The position numbers and the translations under genes are program-made. From Halobacteriovoraceae bacterium (lineage in GTDB: Bacteria > Bdellovibrionota > Bacteriovoracia > Bacteriovoracales > Bacteriovoracaceae): a DNA stretch of 49,018 nucleotides. Positions 42,405 through 49,018 of this stretch are shown one piece after another. The notes under the pieces were generated by a model that did no database searches, had not been told where the DNA came from, and was given only the letters and a program-made list of their open reading frames with translations. Positions within the stretch are counted from its first letter, which is position 1; each line of letters opens with the position of its first letter. The DNA lies in assembly GCA_018646195.1 (NCBI GenBank), contig JABGVH010000042.1, forward strand, positions 1 to 49,018, written 5' to 3'.

Positions 42405-44530
42405 TGCTCAATATAAATCGTGATAATGACGCCATCTTTACCCTTACAATCGATCAAAAAGATCGCCCCCTCAATGTGATTAATGAAAATTTTCTTACCA
42501 CCTTAGAGTCAATGGTAGAGGAAATTATAAAAGATCAAGATGCTAAAGGATTAATTTTAACCTCCTCCCGACCAGAATTCATCGTCGGTGCTGACTTAGC
42601 TTTTGTGACTAAAATAGATGACCCCGCTGAATGCATGAGGCTTACCGCTAAATTGCATTCTATTCTTAGAAGTTTTGAAACCTGGGGCAAGCCAGTTGTT
42701 GCGGCAATAAACGGTACTGCACTAGGTGGTGGATTTGAAGTCTGCCTGGCCTGTCATCACCGGATAGCGATCGACCATCCTAAAACAAAAATAGGCCTGC
42801 CTGAAGTTCAGCTAGGTCTACTTCCTGGAGGAGGCGGCACTCAAAGACTACCTCGAATGCTAGGCATAGAAAAAGCCCTTCCCTTGCTTTTACAAGGACG
42901 GACTTTAAACCCACAGAAGGCCTTAGCTGCCGGACTAATTGATCAATTAGCGAATGACCGGGCCGAATTAATTGAAAAATCGAGAGACTATATCTTACAA
43001 AACCCGGAAGCCTCACGTCCTTGGGACAAGAAAGGATTCCGCCTTCCTGGAGGGGCCGTTCAAAGCCCTAAGGGCTATCAAGTAATTCCCGCTGCCACTG
43101 CAATGTTAAATGCTAAGACTTATGGAAATTACCCTGCTCCACTGAATATTTTAAAAGCAGTCTACGAGGGTTGCCAGGTCGATTTCGATACCGCCCTCGA
43201 TATAGAGTCACGTTATTTTACTCAGCTAGTACTGTCTAAAGAATCCGAGCTAATGATTCGTAGCCTTTTTTATGGCATGAATGAATGTAATAAATTAGAA
43301 GGTCGACCAGAGCTTCCAAAAGTCCCAGTACAAAAAGTCGGTATTTTAGGGGCCGGAATGATGGGCGCCGGAATTGCTTACTCCTCTGCAAAGGCAGGGA
43401 TTGAAGTTGTGTTAAAGGACCTATCCTTAGAAATTGCCGAAAAAGGAAGAGACTATAGTAAAGTCGTAATGGAAAAACTTATTAAAAAAGGTAGGTCGAC
43501 TCAAGAAGAGCTCGACTCAATCCTTTCGCGAATTACCGCCACAACTGATGCCGCTGATTTAGCAGGTTGTGACTTAGTCATTGAGGCAGTAATCGAAGAC
43601 CGCCAAATAAAGGCCGTGGTAACGGAAGAAGCGGAAGCGGTAATTGATGAAAAATCAATATTCGCCTCCAATACTTCGACTCTACCAATTACAGGCCTTG
43701 CAGGTGCATCTTCAAGGCCACAGAATTTTATTGGACTGCACTTTTTCTCCCCTGTCGATAAAATGCCACTTGTCGAAATTATTATGGGCGAAAAAACTTC
43801 ACAAGAGGCACTGGCCCACTGTCTTGATTATTGTCAGGCAATAGGAAAAACTCCAATTGTAGTCAATGATGGAAGAGGTTTTTATACTTCTCGAGTCTTT
43901 ACCACCTATATAAACGAGGGAATTAATTGTCTTAGTGAAGGCATTCCACCGGCACTTATTGAAAATGCAGGAAAGGCCAGTGGTATGCCAGTAGGTCCCT
44001 TGGCGGTGGCCGATGAAGTCAGTATTGATCTTATGTATCATATTTTAAAACAAACCGCCGAAGACCTAGGCAAAGAAAATGTCGACGAAATTACATATTC
44101 CACTACCGACTTATTTGTAAACAAGCTTGGTAGGCTAGGTAGAAAATCCGGCAAGGGCTTTTATGAATATCCTGAGTCAGGAGAAAAATATCTTTCCCCA
44201 GAGCTCTCTCAGTATTTTCCTATAGGGGATATTCCTCCGACACTTGAAGAGCTAAAGAAACGTTTCTTATCTATTCAAAGCCTCGAGTCCCTTCGTTGTT
44301 TAGAAGAAGGGATTTTAAACTCACCAAGAGACGGCGATATTGGTTCCATTTTAGGCTGGGGCTACCCCGCATATACGGGAGGGGCACTTAGCTATATAGA
44401 TTACCGTGGTCCGGCTAATTTTTTAGAAGATTGCCAGCATTTCCAAAAAAAATATGGAGAGCGCTTTAATCCCAATAAGCTCTTAAAGAATTTGGCCAAA
44501 AGTAGTGAATCCCTTTATCAAAAGGACTAA
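42404..44530 (+). CDS. fadJ: Multifunctional enoyl-CoA hydratase/3-hydroxyacyl-CoA dehydrogenase (FadB/FadJ-like)
   Basis: From the ATG at 42404 (AAAGGGAGG just upstream) the product is 708 residues, close to FadJ (about 714). The N-terminal crotonase domain (about 1-200) has AAINGTALGGGFEVCLACHHRIA and GLPEVQLGLLPGGGGTQRLPR with the two hydratase Glu residues. After a linker, KVGILGAGMMGAGIAYSSAKAG starts the NAD domain, with IEAVIEDRQIK and GLHFFSPVDKMPLVEII carrying the dehydrogenase His. C-terminal dehydrogenase domains follow. It hydrates enoyl-CoA and oxidises the hydroxyacyl-CoA for the thiolase upstream. FadB versus FadJ cannot be settled from this alone. Confidence 0.9.
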   Translation: MLNINRDNDAIFTLTIDQKDRPLNVINENFLTTLESMVEEIIKDQDAKGLILTSSRPEFIVGADLAFVTKIDDPAECMRLTAKLHSILRSFETWGKPVVAAINGTALGGGFEVCLACHHRIAIDHPKTKIGLPEVQLGLLPGGGGTQRLPRMLGIEKALPLLLQGRTLNPQKALAAGLIDQLANDRAELIEKSRDYILQNPEASRPWDKKGFRLPGGAVQSPKGYQVIPAATAMLNAKTYGNYPAPLNILKAVYEGCQVDFDTALDIESRYFTQLVLSKESELMIRSLFYGMNECNKLEGRPELPKVPVQKVGILGAGMMGAGIAYSSAKAGIEVVLKDLSLEIAEKGRDYSKVVMEKLIKKGRSTQEELDSILSRITATTDAADLAGCDLVIEAVIEDRQIKAVVTEEAEAVIDEKSIFASNTSTLPITGLAGASSRPQNFIGLHFFSPVDKMPLVEIIMGEKTSQEALAHCLDYCQAIGKTPIVVNDGRGFYTSRVFTTYINEGINCLSEGIPPALIENAGKASGMPVGPLAVADEVSIDLMYHILKQTAEDLGKENVDEITYSTTDLFVNKLGRLGRKSGKGFYEYPESGEKYLSPELSQYFPIGDIPPTLEELKKRFLSIQSLESLRCLEEGILNSPRDGDIGSILGWGYPAYTGGALSYIDYRGPANFLEDCQHFQKKYGERFNPNKLLKNLAKSSESLYQKD

Positions 44531-44533
44531 ATA

Positions 44534-45580
44534 ATGGCAGCTGAGTTAGAGGGAGTTAAGGTTTTAGATTTTTCGCGACTCCTTCCTGGGCCACTTTGCT
44601 CTCGCTACCTTCTCGATCTTGGTGCGGAGGTCACTAAGATAGAGGCACCTATTGTTGGAGACTACGCTAAAGCCTTTCCTCCTCTACACCAGGGGCTCTC
44701 GAAATCTTATTGCCGCCTAAATAATGGGAAAAAAATACTAGAACTTGATCTAAAAGACCCTGCAGACTACCAAAAAGTCTTAGGCCTAATTGCTGATACA
44801 GATATTCTAATTGAATCTTTTCGACCAGGGGTAATGCAGAAGCTGGGACTAGATTATCGTCAATTAAAAGAAAAATTTCCTCGCTTAATTTATTGCTCGC
44901 TTACTGGATACGGGCAATCAGGCCCCTATCGCAATGAACCCGGACACGACTTAAATTACCTCGGGCTATCGGGAGTACTGGCAGATCAAAACCCCCCGGC
45001 TCCATTTCCACTACAAGTGGCCGATATGGCCGGCGGAAGCCTGCAAGCACTGGCCGCCCTGACAACGGCGCTCTATAGGCGCGAAAAGAAAAAAGTTGGT
45101 TGTTATCTAGATATTGCAATGTTGGATGGGGTGCTTAATATGACCCAGCTACTTTATGAAGAAGCTGGGCCAGAAACTCCTCATTTAAAAAATATTCTCT
45201 CTGGTGATCAACCCTGGTACCGATGTTATCAAACTAGTGATAAAAAATGGATGGCGCTAGGAACCATTGAAAAAAAATTCTGGGATAATTTTTGTACCGT
45301 CACAGAGCAGGAAGAGCTAAAAGAAAAGCATTTCTGTAAAAGTGCTGAGTGTCCAGATTTGATAGCTAAACTAATAAAACTTTTTGCACAGTTTAGTCAG
45401 GAACAATGGTGTACCTTGCTAAAAGGAAGTGAATCCTGCTGTACCCCAGTGCTAAATTGGCAGCAAGTGCGGGAAAACCCCCAAATTGTTGCGAGAAAAT
45501 TAATCGACCAGGAAGGCGCGATTCACAGTTTTAATATTCGATGGGATAGAGAAGATAACCCAGACAGTCTTGATGAATAA
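44534..45580 (+). CDS. CaiB/BaiF-family CoA-transferase (alpha-methylacyl-CoA racemase-like)
   Basis: The 348-residue product has the family pattern: GVKVLDFSRLLPGPLCSRYLLDLGAEVTKIE, LNNGKKILELDLKDP, DILIESFRPGVMQKLGLDY and CSLTGYGQSGPYRNEPGHDLNYLGLSG, with the His/Asp pair in GHDLNY. The shorter length and GHD form suit alpha-methylacyl-CoA racemases, which invert branched acyl-CoA before beta-oxidation, and fit the fad genes upstream (3 bases away). The last 50 bases overlap the convergent metallohydrolase gene, which is unusually long for a 3' overlap. Confidence 0.85.
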   Translation: MAAELEGVKVLDFSRLLPGPLCSRYLLDLGAEVTKIEAPIVGDYAKAFPPLHQGLSKSYCRLNNGKKILELDLKDPADYQKVLGLIADTDILIESFRPGVMQKLGLDYRQLKEKFPRLIYCSLTGYGQSGPYRNEPGHDLNYLGLSGVLADQNPPAPFPLQVADMAGGSLQALAALTTALYRREKKKVGCYLDIAMLDGVLNMTQLLYEEAGPETPHLKNILSGDQPWYRCYQTSDKKWMALGTIEKKFWDNFCTVTEQEELKEKHFCKSAECPDLIAKLIKLFAQFSQEQWCTLLKGSESCCTPVLNWQQVRENPQIVARKLIDQEGAIHSFNIRWDREDNPDSLDE

Positions 45581-46520
45581 CTCTGATATCTTTTGTAAAC
45601 ATTGAAGGAATAATATCTTTTTTAAGCACTACTCTTTCTCCCTCATAACTTAAAATATCATCGCTTATATCTTTACCAATATCATCTATGATAGATAATT
45701 TGAGATCACCCTTAGGCCTTTTGAAGAGAACTGTCCCTTTTTTTATTTTAGTAAAATTGTATTCGTCAAAATCTGTAATGAAACAGAAGTCGCAATCACT
45801 ATTATCCTCATCAAAGCTAACGATAGATTGCTCAGGGACTTTAATTCGAGCAAAAGATTTATATACTTTTACATTATGATTAACTGGAAAATCTTCTAGC
45901 TCCATAATATCAATAAGCATCTGAGCAACTTTCTCTACCCCATCAACAGAACCAGGAAGACCGCATTCTATTATAGTAGAAGCTCCCAACCTTGAGAAGG
46001 CCATTCCTAATACCTGATGAGGTTCGGTAAAATAAATCATCGTATCGCTAAACATTCCCCCAAGATAAATTGACTTCTTATGCAGTATATTCACGCAAGT
46101 GTAATGGGGGTTTTTTCCAGTATTATTATGGATATCGATACTGGCAAAGATTTTTTTCTCTTTCATGATACTGACAACTTCTGCTGCCAGCTTCTCTTCC
46201 TCAGATTCACCCCCCGCCCAGATCCTATTGTAATCCGGTTGGCCATCAAGGTGTCGATATCCCTCGGCTGCTGCTAAAACATTTCCAACTAATAAACTAA
46301 TTGATCGCGGCAATACAGCGCCTTCGAAATGTTTTAGAAATTTTTGGACTGCCAGCACTCCAGAGATTTCGTTACCATGGAGAAGAATTGAAACAAAGAG
46401 CGGAGGCTCTTGCTCGCCTTTTAAATGAATCAAGGTAGGGCCATCAAAAAGGTTCACCAGATGGCGACTGTCCGTCTCCAAAAAGCCCTTAGGTAATTTA
46501 TCTAATTCTTTTAGTTTCAT
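45531..46520 (-). CDS. AstE/AspA-family zinc carboxypeptidase-like hydrolase
   Basis: The 329-residue product has the M14-like metal site ILLHGNEISGV (His and Glu), a conserved DYNRIWAG block (Asn-Arg-Ile), and SIDIHNNTGKNPHYTC with the third ligand. STIIECGLPGS supplies a Glu of the kind used as general base in this family. Relatives remove acyl groups from amino acids (succinylglutamate, N-acetylaspartate). It lies 3 bases downstream of the GCS2-like gene and is cotranscribed with it. That pairing, not arginine catabolism genes, is its context. Substrate unknown. Confidence 0.8.
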   Translation of the reverse strand: MKLKELDKLPKGFLETDSRHLVNLFDGPTLIHLKGEQEPPLFVSILLHGNEISGVLAVQKFLKHFEGAVLPRSISLLVGNVLAAAEGYRHLDGQPDYNRIWAGGESEEEKLAAEVVSIMKEKKIFASIDIHNNTGKNPHYTCVNILHKKSIYLGGMFSDTMIYFTEPHQVLGMAFSRLGASTIIECGLPGSVDGVEKVAQMLIDIMELEDFPVNHNVKVYKSFARIKVPEQSIVSFDEDNSDCDFCFITDFDEYNFTKIKKGTVLFKRPKGDLKLSIIDDIGKDISDDILSYEGERVVLKKDIIPSMFTKDIRVIHQDCLGYLLYPIEY

Positions 46521-46523
46521 GGA

Positions 46524-47963
46524 TTAAATTTTCCAGCTGTGAACTGGGCTGCCTTTCTTTTGATTTTCTACATATTGCAATAGCATCTTTTCAAAATCTC
46601 GGCCATGTTTTTGAATATAGCTTCTTTGCCAGGCGGCTCCATTCTGACCACTCTCAGCTCTCTTTTGAATAACATCTTCAAGATAGGTCTTGATCGCCGA
46701 TGCGCCAATCCCCAGCGATTCAAGGCCAAGTTTTGCCTGGGGTATCAATTTTTCGAGCAAAAGCTCGCGCACGTTCCAATACTTGCCATCTGTCCATTTA
46801 ACTTCTGTTTCAAGTCCCGTTTTTGAGCAATGATAGAAATTTAGGCGGGTGTCCTGAAAGCTCAGCATTTTCTCTGGGGCCATTTCTAAATTGGCGTAGT
46901 AGTGGGTAAGGCCTAAAAAGAGCGCCACATTAGAGACGATGTCGATAATACTGGGCCCGGCAGAGTTAACTCGATGTTCAATTCTCAAATGTGGCCGGGC
47001 CTTGTCATCGAGCCCGATAATGGGGCGATTCCAACGCCAAACATTGCCATTATGTAAACGTAAATGGGAGAGCCAATTAGTGTCGTCTTTGTGGAGTACG
47101 GGAAGAAGTACTGGGAACTTATCTAAATTCTCTTGAAAAAGTTCAAAGAGTGAGTCTTTTAGGTAATCTGCCCCATAAGTGACGCGAGTAATTTTAGTTC
47201 CATCTCTAGCGGTAAAACAATCGAGCTCTACCGATTTTTCGAAGACCGCCAGGCGGGTTTCATCCCAAAGACCTTTCTTAAAAAGGTAGGGAGAATTGGC
47301 GGTTAAGGCCACCATTGGAGCCGAAATAATTTGGCAGGCATTATAAAAACGGACCGATTTTTTAGGGTCTACTAATAAATGGACCTGCAGTGAAGTGGCA
47401 GCCGCCTCTGTCATTATATCTGGACGGTTCATTTTTATTTCATCTTCGCGACCACTTATCCAAAGCTCAATGGGGCGTTCGTCCCTTAAACTCATGACTT
47501 GATCGTTGAGTGCTAAGTAGCGCTGGGAGGAAGTCATATTAGCGAGAGTTAATTCATTTTCAGAAATAGTAGGTAGGGTTCCAACCGCAGCGATATTCTT
47601 TCCTAAGGCCTCAGCGCTGTCTTGACCCTTAGTCCAGAGACCGTGCAGTTCTTGCTCTAAATTTGCCAGGAATTTATCGTCAATATCGTGTGGATCACTA
47701 TTAATTTCAAAATTAAATTTAGATATTTCAGTTACAAATTTAGGGTCATTAATTTTACTTAATAATTCTTCGTTGGAAGCTGAAGGTTTCCCCTCCCCGT
47801 CTACTATCCATGCCTCTAATTCAACACCACACATGGGTTTTTCATATTGAAAAGAATCATTCTCAAACCATTTTTCTAGAAGTTCAGTTTCTTCTTTAAG
47901 TTTGAGTTTAAATATTCGTAAATCTTCATCTCGAAATTGAGATTGACCAATTTCTTGTCCCAT
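46524..47963 (-). CDS. GCS2-family (glutamate-cysteine ligase-like) carboxylate-amine ligase
   Basis: The 479-residue product has the glutamate-cysteine-ligase-2 layout: KPMCGVELEAWIVDGEGKPS with the first metal Glu residues, EISKFNFEINSDPHDI, AVGTLPTI, TSLQVHLLVDP and LRIEHRVNSAGPSIIDIVSN. The family joins an amino acid to the gamma-carboxyl of glutamate using ATP. Members outside plants and proteobacterial GshA-like groups often have unknown amine partners. AGGTGA precedes the ATG. With the AstE/AspA-like hydrolase immediately downstream it could form a make-and-break pair for one gamma-glutamyl or acyl-amino acid compound. That is inference. Confidence 0.75.
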   Translation of the reverse strand: MGQEIGQSQFRDEDLRIFKLKLKEETELLEKWFENDSFQYEKPMCGVELEAWIVDGEGKPSASNEELLSKINDPKFVTEISKFNFEINSDPHDIDDKFLANLEQELHGLWTKGQDSAEALGKNIAAVGTLPTISENELTLANMTSSQRYLALNDQVMSLRDERPIELWISGREDEIKMNRPDIMTEAAATSLQVHLLVDPKKSVRFYNACQIISAPMVALTANSPYLFKKGLWDETRLAVFEKSVELDCFTARDGTKITRVTYGADYLKDSLFELFQENLDKFPVLLPVLHKDDTNWLSHLRLHNGNVWRWNRPIIGLDDKARPHLRIEHRVNSAGPSIIDIVSNVALFLGLTHYYANLEMAPEKMLSFQDTRLNFYHCSKTGLETEVKWTDGKYWNVRELLLEKLIPQAKLGLESLGIGASAIKTYLEDVIQKRAESGQNGAAWQRSYIQKHGRDFEKMLLQYVENQKKGSPVHSWKI

Positions 47964-47982
47964 AATTCACCTAAATGTTAGA

Positions 47983-48402
47983 TTACTTCTTGTCTTTTCT
48001 GAGCTCTTCAAGCTGTTCTTTTGAAAGTTTCAAGAGTTGAGTCACTCGAACTTCGTCATCCTCTTCTTGATCGGCTTCTTTCTTTTTTGCTTCTCGGTCG
48101 GCTTCTAATTGTGAAAGTTCATCAGTATCTATATGCAGTTGATAATTAGCAGAGTTATCGGCTTCAACTTCTCCTGTGGCATCTTCCTTTTTCTCGGCCA
48201 CTTCTTCAACCTTTTTTACAGGCTCACTTTTGACTGCTTCCTTTTTACGAGTAGCGAGTTCATTTTTTGTATAGAGAAGCTCGGTTTCAGGCTTTAGCTC
48301 TAAGCGGTTCTGCCTTTCCCGTTCTAATTCGTCATATACTTTCTTATATTTGTTGAACTGTTGGATCAATTGCTTATCACTAAGTTCTTTAATTTTAACC
48401 AG
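47983..48402 (-). CDS. Charged coiled-coil protein, hypothetical; possible CTG start
   Basis: The product is 139 residues if translation starts at CTG 48402, which has AAAGGAG exactly 6 bases upstream. The first conventional start is a TTG at 48369, with no ribosome site nearby, and gives 128 residues. The sequence is almost all Lys, Glu, Asp, Gln and Arg with heptad-like leucines (YKKVYDELERERQNRLELK, EELRKDKK). A disordered Glu/Ala/Val middle follows (about 60-85), then a TDELSQLEADREAKKKEADQ helix. It is probably a cytoplasmic structural or linker protein. It lies 19 bases upstream of the GCS2-like gene and may be cotranscribed. Confidence 0.55.
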   Translation of the reverse strand: MVKIKELSDKQLIQQFNKYKKVYDELERERQNRLELKPETELLYTKNELATRKKEAVKSEPVKKVEEVAEKKEDATGEVEADNSANYQLHIDTDELSQLEADREAKKKEADQEEDDEVRVTQLLKLSKEQLEELRKDKK

Positions 48403-48484
48403 TGTTAACTCCTTTCTCCTTCAAATATTAAACTAATTATTGGAGGTGTTAAACCGATAAATAAGAATAACAGCAGAGGTATTC

Positions 48485-49018
48485 TTGAGTAAAATAGTTT
48501 TGGCCCAACCCAATAGAGAAATGTCTGATTATTACGAGTTTATGCTTAATGGTGAGTACAATTTTGAAATCATCCATTGTAATAACCTCGATCAGGTAAA
48601 AGAAAAAATCAATGCTGACAGTGAAATTGCTGTTCTGATTCTTTCAAATGCCATGACCGACTATTCTACTTTTGTAACCTCCCTCCATGCCAACGAATCG
48701 GCCCGCCTTCCGGTTGTGGTCACCGGTAATAAGGGTGATAGTAAACAGCTCAATAGAATCTTTAAAGGCAATCTAATGGTTTCAGTATATGAGGCCTGTG
48801 ATGACCCCTCACCACTCTATAAATCGATTAATAAATTTTTAGAACTTCAATCACGAGTAAATGAGCGCAATGCCGATTACTGTAAAGTAAAGGCCCAACA
48901 TTTCTATGGAACAGAAAAGGTAACATGTGATGTCTATTTAAAGTTATCCGAAGAAAAATTTGTAAAAATATTCCATCGCTTTCAAGTTGTTACGCCAGAG
49001 GATTTTAAAAAATACGAA
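48485..49018 (+). CDS. Probable signalling protein, N-terminal 178 residues only
   Basis: An open frame of 178 codons runs from a TTG (AGAGG about 5 bases upstream) off the right edge without a stop. Residues 1-110 look like a degenerate receiver domain: IVLAQPNREMSDYYEFML, EIAVLILSNAMTDYST, LPVVVTGNKGD, with an Asp or Asn in place of a clear phospho-Asp. Residues about 143-178 (VTCDVYLKLSEEKFVKIFHRF, VTPEDFKKYE) resemble the segment that precedes HD-GYP or similar output domains in Bdellovibrio-type signalling proteins. The output domain is outside the window, so this is tentative. Soluble and cytoplasmic. Confidence 0.5.
   Translation, partial: MSKIVLAQPNREMSDYYEFMLNGEYNFEIIHCNNLDQVKEKINADSEIAVLILSNAMTDYSTFVTSLHANESARLPVVVTGNKGDSKQLNRIFKGNLMVSVYEACDDPSPLYKSINKFLELQSRVNERNADYCKVKAQHFYGTEKVTCDVYLKLSEEKFVKIFHRFQVVTPEDFKKYE

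Noticed and set aside
1-49018. tRNA, rRNA, riboswitch, insertion sequence or attachment site
   Set aside because: No cloverleaf-like gene, conserved rRNA segment, transposase or integrase was seen in the gaps, none of which exceeds about 200 bases.

Overview
The window is about 49 kb of low-GC bacterial DNA with closely packed genes on both strands. No gap between genes exceeds about 200 bases. I see no rRNA, tRNA, insertion sequence, prophage or CRISPR array. The gene content suggests a Gram-negative member of the Bdellovibrionota, most like the Bacteriovorax/Halobacteriovorax group. It has many secreted, cysteine-containing hypothetical proteins, lipoproteins and outer-membrane barrels, a type B succinate dehydrogenase, a beta-oxidation operon, and frequent TTG start codons. 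This assignment is an inference from style and content, because no marker gene fixes it.

Layout. (1) 1-5974: small exported or membrane proteins, including a secreted NADAR-like/papain-like fusion, a glucosaminidase lipoprotein, three other lipoprotein or membrane genes and a DUF5329-like protein. (2) 5978-10894: recQ, a class I aminotransferase, a four-CBS protein whose promoter and leader overlap a terminator-like hairpin, and a secreted HEVGHH metalloprotease. (3) 11096-18884: the most unusual part. It encodes a c-type cytochrome, an Asn-repeat lipoprotein, a Tat-exported DUF1501-like protein, a haem lipoprotein, a signal-peptidase-II-like protein with an added TM-HAMP-like tail, a monohaem/beta-barrel fusion and a TPR/beta-barrel protein. 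(4) 18901-28997: a surface-polysaccharide locus with two amino-sugar modules (DegT aminotransferases, left-handed beta-helix acyltransferases, Gfo/Idh oxidoreductase, SDR epimerase), a GT2 and a GT-C-like glycosyltransferase, a B12-binding radical SAM enzyme and an unlisted 41-residue membrane protein. (5) 28994-35897: a [2Fe-2S] ferredoxin and a LysR regulator, divergent from sdhCAB, followed by a SprT/DUF2786 protein, a thioesterase and a hypothetical protein. (6) 35910-41097: queE, a secreted YiiX-like hydrolase, an exported esterase, and a third DegT-like enzyme coupled to a small secreted protein. (7) 41193-45580: thiolase, multifunctional FadB/FadJ-like protein and CaiB/BaiF CoA-transferase, with a clear promoter. 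(8) 45531-49018: an AstE/AspA-like metallohydrolase paired with a GCS2-like ligase, a charged coiled-coil protein, and the start of a probable signalling protein that runs off the window.

The best candidate for an undescribed system is 11096-18884. Two lipoprotein precursors there share an unusual Asn-His-Cys lipobox, while three other lipoproteins in the window have Ser before the Cys. The gene immediately after them encodes an LspA-like peptidase with a changed active-site neighbourhood and an extra HAMP-like module. The same stretch carries three CxxCH haem proteins, one of which is fused to an outer-membrane barrel. I propose an envelope redox module with its own lipoprotein-maturation enzyme. 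The haem motifs, lipoboxes and gene order are visible in the sequence. The dedicated partnership and any electron transfer across the outer membrane are inference.
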